A DNA stretch of 12,227 bases from Prevotella sp. (GTDB taxonomy: Bacteria > Bacteroidota > Bacteroidia > Bacteroidales > Bacteroidaceae), in the NCBI GenBank assembly GCA_016291915.1, contig JAEEZP010000214.1:1-12227 (forward strand). Direction: 5' to 3'. Every line of letters starts with the position of its first letter. Positions within the stretch are counted from its first letter, which is position 1. Made by a program: the position numbers and the translations under genes. The notes under the pieces were generated by a model that worked only from the letters and a program-made list of their open reading frames with translations, was not told the DNA's origin and searched no databases. Positions 7,143 through 12,227 of the stretch are shown piece by piece.

Positions 7143-8702
7143 ATGAAACGTATAACTATTCTTTTATTGCAGATCACTGCAATACTTTGTATGAAAGCAC
7201 AGACACCCTCTGTCAATATCGGAAGAACCATCGACGGAGACTCGGTGATGGCTAACCAAAAGGTTATGCCCTATACTATCTACAAAATCAATGGAGGAAA
7301 CAGCAACTGTCTCGCCATCCTCATGCAGAAGACCGCTGCGGGTGCTTTCTCCGGCGGTACTACCTGTGTAAGTGCACTCGATAAAGACACGAAGGACATC
7401 CTCTGGACAAAGGAGATGAAAGGGGTCATCACCCATGCGGACCCCACCAAACAGGGTATGTTAATCTGTAATGGCAACAAAACGATCCTGCTTGACAATA
7501 ATGACGGTCATGAGCTTTGGAACATCAAACTCTGTCCTGTCTATATGAACGATTCTCTGGACGTCATCGTAGGGTATAAGAGTAATACGACCTCGGACAG
7601 CAACCTGAAGGGTTACCGTCTCAGCACAGGGGAACAGCTGTGGGAGACAAAGGTAAAGCATGCTGTGAGCTGGGGATGGAACGATGTGCAGGAAATGCCC
7701 GGCGAACGTATCCTGGTGGTAGCCGACGATATCAACGTGATCCATTTACTGACCGGTACCTGCCACTCGTATGATGCTAAGACAGGCTTCTCTGATGTTA
7801 AGACTTCCATTCTCATGGGACTTGCCATGGCTGCCGGAGCCGTGGCGGGTGCAGCTGCCTTCGGTGGGGGAGGATATTACTACATGCCCGTCTATGGACC
7901 GAATGTTATCAATGGATTGTCTTCGAACATCCTGCAAATGGACTCCTGCTACTTTATCGCCGACCGTAACGAACTGCGTTGTTTCGACAAAGATATGCAA
8001 CAGAAATGGACGTACAGTTATCCCACAGAGAAATCATCCGCCTCGTTCCTCTATGGAGAGAACAATACAGTGTACATGCTTAACTTCGGCTATGGCCTGC
8101 GTAACGGAAATAACAAAGTTAAGCACAGCAAACCGTTCATCGCCTCATTCAATGCCTTGACAGGCGAGCCGTTCTTCTTCAACACACTGAAGATGAAGAA
8201 AGATATCGTGGAGGATGCCTTCATCGCACCGTGGGAATCGTTTATCCTCTTCGATGACGGCATGGCATACCAACGGGACATCAACGACTCCATCATCCAT
8301 ATCACGCCATGGGACACGAAGGAACACGGGGAGTTGGTGGCATGTCTGCACAATACAGCCTATGCGTATAACGACTCCACCCACTGTTTTGACCCCATCT
8401 CATACGACGGTCATGACTGTCCGGTCTTTACCTCAAAAGGGAACGTGATGCTAATTGACAAAGACCTGAACATCACAAAAAACTACGACGCCTCCGTACT
8501 CTATGGTATCAGATTTACAAAAGATGACTATGCCTGTATCCGCAAGAGAGTGACAAAAGGTCTCTTCCGTTACTGGATTATTCAAGAGTCGGGGTTGCCG
8601 ATCGTGGAACTAACAAGTATCTTCAACGATATGGAGCTGCTTGACAAGGATGTGTTCTTGGTAGAAGGGAACAACCTGTATTACTTCGAGTTGGTACGTT
8701 AG
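7143..8702 (+). CDS. Secreted PQQ-like beta-propeller protein, function unknown
   Basis: A 519-residue exported protein. The N-terminus (1-20) is a signal peptide ending in KAQ. The rest shows repeated blade-like strands typical of PQQ/quinoprotein-like beta-propellers: a V-x-ALDKDTKDILWTKE segment (76-91), NKTILLDNNDGHELWNIKL (112-130), LKGYRLSTGEQLWETKV (155-171), NELRCFDKDMQQKWTYSY (276-293) and FIASFNALTGEPFF (332-345). None of the residues that would mark a PQQ dehydrogenase active site can be pointed to, so it is probably a scaffold or binding protein. The propeller is broken at 223-244 by a very Gly/Ala-rich, membrane-like stretch followed by Tyr residues. It starts 43 bases after cobD with no -7 box of its own, so it may be read through from the cobD promoter, although their functions look unrelated. 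Fold class fairly sure; role unknown. Confidence 0.75.
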   Translation: MKRITILLLQITAILCMKAQTPSVNIGRTIDGDSVMANQKVMPYTIYKINGGNSNCLAILMQKTAAGAFSGGTTCVSALDKDTKDILWTKEMKGVITHADPTKQGMLICNGNKTILLDNNDGHELWNIKLCPVYMNDSLDVIVGYKSNTTSDSNLKGYRLSTGEQLWETKVKHAVSWGWNDVQEMPGERILVVADDINVIHLLTGTCHSYDAKTGFSDVKTSILMGLAMAAGAVAGAAAFGGGGYYYMPVYGPNVINGLSSNILQMDSCYFIADRNELRCFDKDMQQKWTYSYPTEKSSASFLYGENNTVYMLNFGYGLRNGNNKVKHSKPFIASFNALTGEPFFFNTLKMKKDIVEDAFIAPWESFILFDDGMAYQRDINDSIIHITPWDTKEHGELVACLHNTAYAYNDSTHCFDPISYDGHDCPVFTSKGNVMLIDKDLNITKNYDASVLYGIRFTKDDYACIRKRVTKGLFRYWIIQESGLPIVELTSIFNDMELLDKDVFLVEGNNLYYFELVR

Positions 8703-8738
8703 CACATCACGGTTCTGCACTCTATAAAGTACAAACCT

Positions 8739-8765
8739 TCTCTAAATACGTCGTACATTTAGAGA
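8739..8765. other. Perfect 9-bp hairpin after the propeller gene
   Basis: TCTCTAAAT and ATTTAGAGA pair without mismatch around the 9-base loop ACGTCGTAC. No T-run follows on the plus strand, so it is at best a weak terminator. It could instead act in the leader of the pectinesterase gene. Confidence 0.45.
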
Positions 8766-8836
8766 CAGGCATACTGGCATCTGATGGTTAGACTTGTAAA
8801 TATGGCAGGAATCCCCTTCTATTACTTGTTTGTTGT

Positions 8837-8871
8837 TTATTGGTTATTGCTTATTGGTTATTGGTTATTGT
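8837..8871. repeat. Heptanucleotide array, 5 units (TTATTGN), abutting a start codon
   Basis: Five exact heptads TTATTG plus G, C, G, G or T fill 8837-8871, and the pectinesterase ATG begins at 8872. The unit is the same family as the 4151-4290 array. No clear -7 box is seen upstream; the closest is TAGACTTG at 8789-8796. Confidence 0.92.
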
Positions 8872-9990
8872 ATGAGACATCTTTTGTTATTTCTTACCTT
8901 GTGTATCGCATCATCGGTCTTAGCACAAGACCGCGTTTATGATGCTATCGTTGCAGCAGACGGCAGCGGTGATTTTACAACGGTGCAGGCAGCTATTGAT
9001 GCCGTGCCCGATGACAATCTCGACCAATACCTTATCTTCATCAAGGCCGGAACATACAAAGAGCATGTCTTCATACCACAGCATAAGAGTCGCCTGAGCC
9101 TGATCGGAGAAGGGATGGACAAGGTGTTCATCTCTGACAATAAGTTGAGCGGCGGACCCGGAGCCATCCCCGTTGACCGAGCTGCCACCGTGGTGGTGCA
9201 TGCCAACGACATCACCTTCCAAGGCATCTCCTTCGTCAACTCCCATGGCATGGAAACGAACAGCGGTCCACAAGCCCTGGCGCTCTATGCCAAAGGTGAC
9301 CGTATCGCCATCGACCATTGCGCAATGCTCAGTTATCAGGACACCTACCGCACCTCCGAGGCAGACAATGGTCGTAACTATGTGAGCAACAGTCTGATAG
9401 CTGGCGGTGTGGATTTTATCTACGGCAACGGCAATGCCTGGTTTGAGCAGTGCACCATCAAGATCACACGGAAGTCAGGCGGATGGATCGTAGCACCCAA
9501 GCACCGTCCTGTCACCCGTTGGGGCTATGTGTTCAACCACTGCACACTGACAGCCGACGGTAATCCCAAGGAGACGACAATCTGGCTGGGGCGCCCCTGG
9601 CATCATCAGCCGCAGACCGTCTTCCTGCACACCCGTTCGGAGATCACACTGCCTGCAGAGGGATGGTTTTCACACATGGGAGGACTGCCGTCAGTGTTTG
9701 CCGAATACAACACGATGGATGCCGACGGGAAGGCCCTCGACCTCTCCAAACGCATCAACCGATACTATCGCATTGACGAGAAGAAAGACACCGTCTGGGG
9801 TACTGCCAAGAACGTGCTGACCGCTGCCGAAGTTGCCCGTTATACGGTGGATGCCGTGATGGGCGGTGACGACCATTGGGATCCCGTGAAGATCTTCCTA
9901 CCCTCCAAGCATCCCATCGGTTATGTGATGGTGCAGGGACAGCGTCTGCCGGTAAACCGACATGGCTGCTTTAAGCGGGAAGATTATTAG
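8872..9990 (+). CDS. Secreted pectinesterase (carbohydrate esterase family 8)
   Basis: Removes methyl esters from homogalacturonan, preparing pectin for lyases and polygalacturonases. It is 372 residues from the ATG at 8872, with signal peptide 1-19 (cut near SVLA-Q). Family marks: DGSGDFTTVQAAIDAVP (30-46), GPQALAL with Q134, SYQDTYR with Q156 and acid/base D157, VDFIYG with nucleophile D181, and WLGRPW with R241. All catalytic residues of the right-handed beta-helix family are present, so it should be active. The frame stays open upstream through the heptad repeats to a TTG at 8830, which would add 14 hydrophobic residues encoded by the repeats; the ATG is preferred because it gives a normal signal peptide. 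No other pectin gene is visible, so it is separate from the usual pectin cluster. In operational terms it stands alone, 169 bases after the propeller gene. Confidence 0.95.
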   Translation: MRHLLLFLTLCIASSVLAQDRVYDAIVAADGSGDFTTVQAAIDAVPDDNLDQYLIFIKAGTYKEHVFIPQHKSRLSLIGEGMDKVFISDNKLSGGPGAIPVDRAATVVVHANDITFQGISFVNSHGMETNSGPQALALYAKGDRIAIDHCAMLSYQDTYRTSEADNGRNYVSNSLIAGGVDFIYGNGNAWFEQCTIKITRKSGGWIVAPKHRPVTRWGYVFNHCTLTADGNPKETTIWLGRPWHHQPQTVFLHTRSEITLPAEGWFSHMGGLPSVFAEYNTMDADGKALDLSKRINRYYRIDEKKDTVWGTAKNVLTAAEVARYTVDAVMGGDDHWDPVKIFLPSKHPIGYVMVQGQRLPVNRHGCFKREDY

Positions 9991-9992
9991 TC

Positions 9993-10058
9993 GGTACTTT
10001 TAATCACCTTTTCTGGTACTTTCAATCACCTTTTCTGGTACTTTTGATACCCTTTTCC
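9993..10058. repeat. Three tandem copies of a 22-bp unit
   Basis: Units begin with GGTACTTT at 9993, 10015 and 10037. Copy 2 differs from copy 1 at one base; copy 3 differs at a few. The array starts two bases after the pectinesterase stop. Each unit ends in CTTTTC, giving T-rich RNA, but no stem is obvious. Confidence 0.9.
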
Positions 10059-10065
10059 GCCTGTT

Positions 10066-10110
10066 TTATTGCCATAATCAATCATTTTAAAGATTAATAA
10101 TTGGCAATAA
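10066..10110. other. 9-bp inverted repeat bordering the MITE-like element
   Basis: TTATTGCCA (10066-10074) pairs exactly with TGGCAATAA (10102-10110), around an AT-rich 27-base loop. The right arm overlaps the left end of the element at 10103. It could be a weak 3'-end structure for the pectinesterase transcript or a trace of an earlier, overlapping insertion. Confidence 0.35.
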
Positions 10111-10367
10111 TATATCAGATGGCATATGACGCTGAAGGCGTCATCGCTCAGTAGCCGCGGGTCGAAGACCTGCGGAAAACAATGCCAGAACGAATTTGCA
10201 CGCTGAAGGCGTGCCCCATCTGTTATGTTGGACAACCCCTTCAGGGTTGGATCATGGTTACGATAATAGGTCCGCGGGTCGGGACGACCCACGGCTATTG
10301 AGCGGTAACCGCGTTGCGGTTATGATGTAGATACCCGTGCCAACTGATATATCGTTGCCTAATAATT
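10095..10367. mobile_element. MITE-like element: inverted termini, 8-bp flanking duplication, six internal hairpins
   Basis: A 257-bp element (10103-10359) has terminal inverted repeats of 22 bp (10103-10124 and 10338-10359, 19 of 22 matching). The octamer TAATAATT directly borders both ends (10095-10102 and 10360-10367), as a target-site duplication would. Inside are six hairpins: 10126-10144 (7-bp stem), 10155-10175 (9), 10198-10214 (6), 10233-10249 (6), 10272-10294 (9 with one mismatch) and 10306-10322 (7). The arms mirror each other beyond the termini: 10145-10164 matches the reverse complement of 10285-10304 at 18 of 20 bases. No plausible coding frame exists; the minus-strand frame across it (10026-10292) follows the palindromes. 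No transposase is in the window, so it would move in trans. 8-bp duplications are made by several families (IS66, ISL3, IS256); I cannot assign one. Confidence 0.7.
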
Positions 10368-10379
10368 AAATCCAGTTCA

Positions 10380-10478
10380 CTCAACATCCGGTTTTTCGCT
10401 GGGCAATTTACGAGTTTGAGCTCTTAACCCTAAACGCCCGGTCCTCCACCGGATGGCACTCTGTCGCGCTTCAGATTA
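10380..10478 (-). ncRNA. Possible structured RNA read leftward
   Basis: No coding frame. Nested complementary segments are visible: CATCCGG (10385-10391) with CCGGATG (10449-10455), inside it GGGC (10401-10404) with GCCC (10436-10439), and an alternative local hairpin CCGGT-CCTCC-ACCGG (10438-10452). The octamer TTACGAGT occurs at 10408-10415 and 10476-10483. A -7 box faces into it from the right. I do not recognise a named RNA family. It could also be an old repeat fragment. Confidence 0.3.
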
Positions 10479-10484
10479 CGAGTA

Positions 10485-10492
10485 CAAAGATA
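10485..10492 (-). promoter_or_regulatory. Leftward -7 box
   Basis: On the minus strand 10492-10485 reads TATCTTTG, the same box as at the 81-residue gene and the TraB gene, followed by TAC. No TTG is found at 19-21-base spacing, so the call rests on the -7 box alone. Confidence 0.4.
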
Positions 10493-10510
10493 ATACATCC
10501 AAATAGGCCG

Positions 10511-10560
10511 ATGGCCTGTTATGGACTGTTTTAGCCTGTTATGGCCTCTTATGGCCTGTT
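10511..10560. repeat. Five tandem copies of a 10-bp unit (ATGGCCTGTT)
   Basis: Decamers start at 10511, 10521, 10531, 10541 and 10551. The first and last are identical; the middle ones differ at one or two bases; a sixth, poor copy follows. The period equals about one helical turn, so GGCC would lie on one face of the DNA. Confidence 0.9.
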
Positions 10561-10641
10561 AAATGCAGTTATCTTACATATAAATCAAACCATCAAATTC
10601 TGCTTTTCTAGCAATTAAAATGATTGATAGAAAGTCTTTTT

Positions 10642-10669
10642 ATGGTCTTATCACTATGCGAGAGACCAT
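10642..10669. other. Hairpin with GGTCT/AGACC arms
   Basis: ATGGTCT (10642-10648) pairs with AGACCAT (10663-10669) around a 14-base loop. The right arm lies in GCGAGAGACCA (10658-10668), which recurs exactly at 10853-10863 at the start of the GAGACC array. So this is an outlying member of that repeat family. Confidence 0.5.
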
Positions 10670-10720
10670 TATTTTTGTGTAAATACCATATTATCAGCAA
10701 CTTATCTAAAAAGTCTTTTT

Positions 10721-10888
10721 GGTCTCTCGGTCTCTCGGTCTTTTGTGTGTATAAAACCAAAATCTTTTCACTAACGCGTACCTCTTTAATAATATATATA
10801 TATAATTATTATTATTTTATTTATTTGTATGACAGTGACAACAAAGACATAGGCGAGAGACCAAGAGACCGAGAGACCGTGAGACCGC
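10721..10888. repeat. 8-bp GGTCTC/GAGACC arrays forming a large inverted repeat
   Basis: The left arm has GGTCTCTC twice, then GGTCTTTT (10721-10744). The right arm has four octamers beginning GAGACC at 10857, 10865, 10873 and 10881. The segment 10721-10744 matches the reverse complement of 10863-10886 at 22 of 24 bases. The 118 bases between are very AT-rich, with a TA run near 10790-10803. No gene is seen in it; the plus-strand frame 10624-10956 across it is low complexity. Confidence 0.85.
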
Positions 10889-11017
10889 AAGCAGATCATT
10901 TGTCCTACAAATGTTTCATTAATTCAGATATCTTTACAGAAATAAGGCGAAAATAAACATAACATAATTTTATTATGTTAAAACTTGCTAATTGTAGGAA
11001 ATTATTTGATTATATTC
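10889..11017. other. AT-rich spacer, nothing recognised
   Basis: Between the GAGACC array and the promoter of the 81-residue gene I see no gene, clear hairpin or repeat. A frame in this stretch that joins the downstream gene (from 10975) runs through its promoter and is not used as a start. Confidence 0.6.
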
Positions 11018-11048
11018 TTGCAAATAAAGGGTTAAATATTTATCTTTG
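11018..11048 (+). promoter_or_regulatory. Promoter of the 81-residue protein gene
   Basis: TTG (11018-11020), a 20-base spacer and TATCTTTG (11041-11048) form a textbook Bacteroidota promoter. It decides the start codon at 11086, since an in-frame ATG at 10975 lies upstream of it. The leader is about 30 bases and A-rich. Confidence 0.8.
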
Positions 11049-11085
11049 CAGCAACAATCATAAACAAACAGATTTAATAAAAATT

Positions 11086-11331
11086 ATGAGTAGCAAAAAA
11101 GTGAAGGGGTCCGCGTTGTACCTCGAAGACGGTGGTTTGATATTCACCCCGTATTCGCAAAACCCGCAAAATTCCATCTGGAGAAAAGCTGTAATGGTAA
11201 ACAACGGCAAGTTACGTTGTACCGACAACATTGTGCAAATCAGGCTTACGGCCAAGTTAGATGACAATGTTATAGGCACACTGATGAATGCCTTTTCAAC
11301 ATTAATGGTTAAACTGCCCGAAGTATTATGA
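11086..11331 (+). CDS. Small conserved-looking protein of unknown function (81 residues)
   Basis: I do not recognise a family. From the ATG at 11086 it encodes 81 residues with no signal peptide and no long hydrophobic segment, so it is probably cytoplasmic. The N-terminus is basic (SSKKVKG). The middle alternates short polar and hydrophobic strands (GSALYLEDGGLIFTPYSQ, KLRCTDNIVQIRLTAKL), suggesting a small beta-rich fold, and the end (NVIGTLMNAFSTLMVKLPE) could form an amphipathic helix. Composition is ordinary for a real gene, and a near-perfect promoter lies 37 bases upstream. The next gene has its own -7 box 53 bases after the stop, so the two need not be co-transcribed. Reality of the gene is supported mainly by the promoter and composition; function is unknown. 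Confidence 0.7.
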   Translation: MSSKKVKGSALYLEDGGLIFTPYSQNPQNSIWRKAVMVNNGKLRCTDNIVQIRLTAKLDDNVIGTLMNAFSTLMVKLPEVL

Positions 11332-11384
11332 TCAGCTATTTCAGAAAATTATCATAAAAACTCAACGATTCTGTAGTTTTTTAC

Positions 11385-11392
11385 TATCTTTG
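11385..11392 (+). promoter_or_regulatory. -7 box of the TraB/GumN gene
   Basis: TATCTTTG at 11385-11392, followed by TAC, lies 42 bases before the ATG at 11435. No good TTG is seen at the -33 distance. Confidence 0.55.
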
Positions 11393-11434
11393 TACGACTA
11401 ATTAATTGAATATAATTTTAAAAATAAAATAAAG

Positions 11435-12227
11435 ATGAAAAAAACAGCAATAATTACCCTGATGCTTTTCATGGCGGCAGTATCGCTGAAAGCACAACTA
11501 CTTTACAAGATCAGCGGCAACGGACTGACAGCGCCCTCCTACATTGTGGGAACCTATCATCTGGCACCCGCCTCCTTTGCCGACTCAATCCCCGGCATCC
11601 GTCAGGCGATGGACAACTGCCAGCAGGTTTATGGCGAAGTGGCAATAGACAAGATGATGAATGCCGACAGTTTGGCGATGATACAGCAGGCTATGCTGCT
11701 GCCTGAAGGAATGACGCTCGACAAGTTGCTCACAGCCGACGAGATGGCACGACTGAACACTTTCATGAAAGGAGTGTTGGGCATGGACATGACCAATCCG
11801 ATGTTAGCTCAGCAAATGGGCAAGATGACGCCGGGAGCCTTGAGCACAGCACTGACGGTAGCCTCCTTCATCAAAAAGAGCAGGAATCTGGATGTGCAGA
11901 ACCTGATCGACCAGTACTTCCAGAAGGTGGCTTTTGCACAAGGTAAAAGCGTGGGCGGCTTAGAGACCTTAGCCTTTCAGAAAAAGGTGCTCTATGAAGG
12001 AAAGTCGCTCGATCGTCAGAAGGAGTTGCTCATGTGTCAGGTGGATCATGCCGACATCTTGGAAGAGATGGTTGATAAAATCACAGAAGCCTACTTCTCC
12101 CAAGACCTCAAAGCCATCAAGGCAGCGATGGATATAAAGCTCAACAGCAGTTGTGACTCTTCACCCGAGGAAGAAGCTGCCCTCATAGACAACCGCAATG
12201 CGAACTGGTTGACGAAGATGCCTGGCA
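11435..12227 (+). CDS. TraB/GumN-family secreted protein, 3' end cut by window edge
   Basis: The ATG at 11435 opens a frame of 264 full codons to the window edge with no stop. It is not complete: TraB/GumN proteins of Bacteroidota are usually near 290-300 residues. The N-terminus is a signal peptide ending KAQ (about residue 21). It then reads LLYKISGNG...SYIVGTYHL, with the family GT-x-H motif in GTYHL near residue 40. Later come the GGLETLAFQ segment near residue 175 and RNANW near the visible end, both typical. The second conserved histidine motif (GxxH) should lie just past the edge. The family is related to the Tiki/TraB group, which includes metal-dependent peptidases, so a periplasmic or surface protease-like role is possible but untested for bacterial members. 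Family call is firm, activity is not. Confidence 0.88.
   Translation, partial: MKKTAIITLMLFMAAVSLKAQLLYKISGNGLTAPSYIVGTYHLAPASFADSIPGIRQAMDNCQQVYGEVAIDKMMNADSLAMIQQAMLLPEGMTLDKLLTADEMARLNTFMKGVLGMDMTNPMLAQQMGKMTPGALSTALTVASFIKKSRNLDVQNLIDQYFQKVAFAQGKSVGGLETLAFQKKVLYEGKSLDRQKELLMCQVDHADILEEMVDKITEAYFSQDLKAIKAAMDIKLNSSCDSSPEEEAALIDNRNANWLTKMPG

Noticed and set aside
10026..10292. Minus-strand frame of 88 codons across the hairpin cluster
   Set aside because: It is built from the palindromes and part of the 22-bp repeat and has no promoter. The inverted-repeat structure explains the open frame better than a gene.
10624..10956. Plus-strand frame of 110 codons over the GGTCTC/GAGACC arrays
   Set aside because: Its residues come from repeat and AT-run DNA, with no promoter and no recognisable domain.

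Overview
The window looks like a chromosomal segment of a gut-type Bacteroidota, most likely Prevotellaceae (Prevotella/Segatella group). The reasons are promoters of the Bacteroidota type (TAnnTTTG with an upstream TTG), starts without Shine-Dalgarno sequences, a carbohydrate-use cluster with a membrane-spanning AraC-type regulator, secreted enzymes whose signal peptides end in a Gln at the cut site, and a TraB/GumN protein. The genus is an inference from style, not from a marker gene.

Left part (1-5879, minus strand): a compact fructan/sucrose-use locus. A regulator (4308-5879) joins a periplasmic sugar-binding domain, one membrane segment and a cytoplasmic AraC DNA-binding domain. It lies upstream of a three-gene operon: GH32 fructosidase (3771-2059), MFS sugar transporter (2049-892) and PfkB-type fructokinase (879 to beyond the left edge). 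The enzyme frees fructose outside the inner membrane, the transporter imports it and the kinase phosphorylates it, while the regulator plausibly senses fructose in the periplasm. The 536-bp gap between regulator and operon holds a -7 promoter box, a 9-bp inverted repeat placed where an activator would bind, a doubtful ORF remnant, a 16-bp duplication and an array of 20 heptanucleotide repeats.

Middle part (6137-9990, plus strand): cobD (cobalamin side-chain attachment), a secreted PQQ-like beta-propeller protein with an odd Gly/Ala-rich insert, and a secreted CE8 pectinesterase. The pectinesterase ATG follows directly on five heptad repeats of the same family as the large array.

Right part (9991-11085) is a gene-free stretch of about 1.1 kb packed with repeats: a 22-bp triplicate; a 257-bp element with 22-bp inverted termini, an exact 8-bp flanking duplication and six internal hairpins (a MITE-like insertion); a possible structured RNA with its own leftward promoter; a 10-bp tandem repeat; and a GGTCTC/GAGACC 8-bp array forming a large inverted repeat. 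It ends in a well-formed promoter for an 81-residue orphan protein (11086-11331), followed by the start of a TraB/GumN-family secreted protein that runs off the right edge.

The observations most worth following are the MITE-like hairpin element, the one-component membrane fructose regulator with its candidate operator, and the two linked heptad-repeat arrays.
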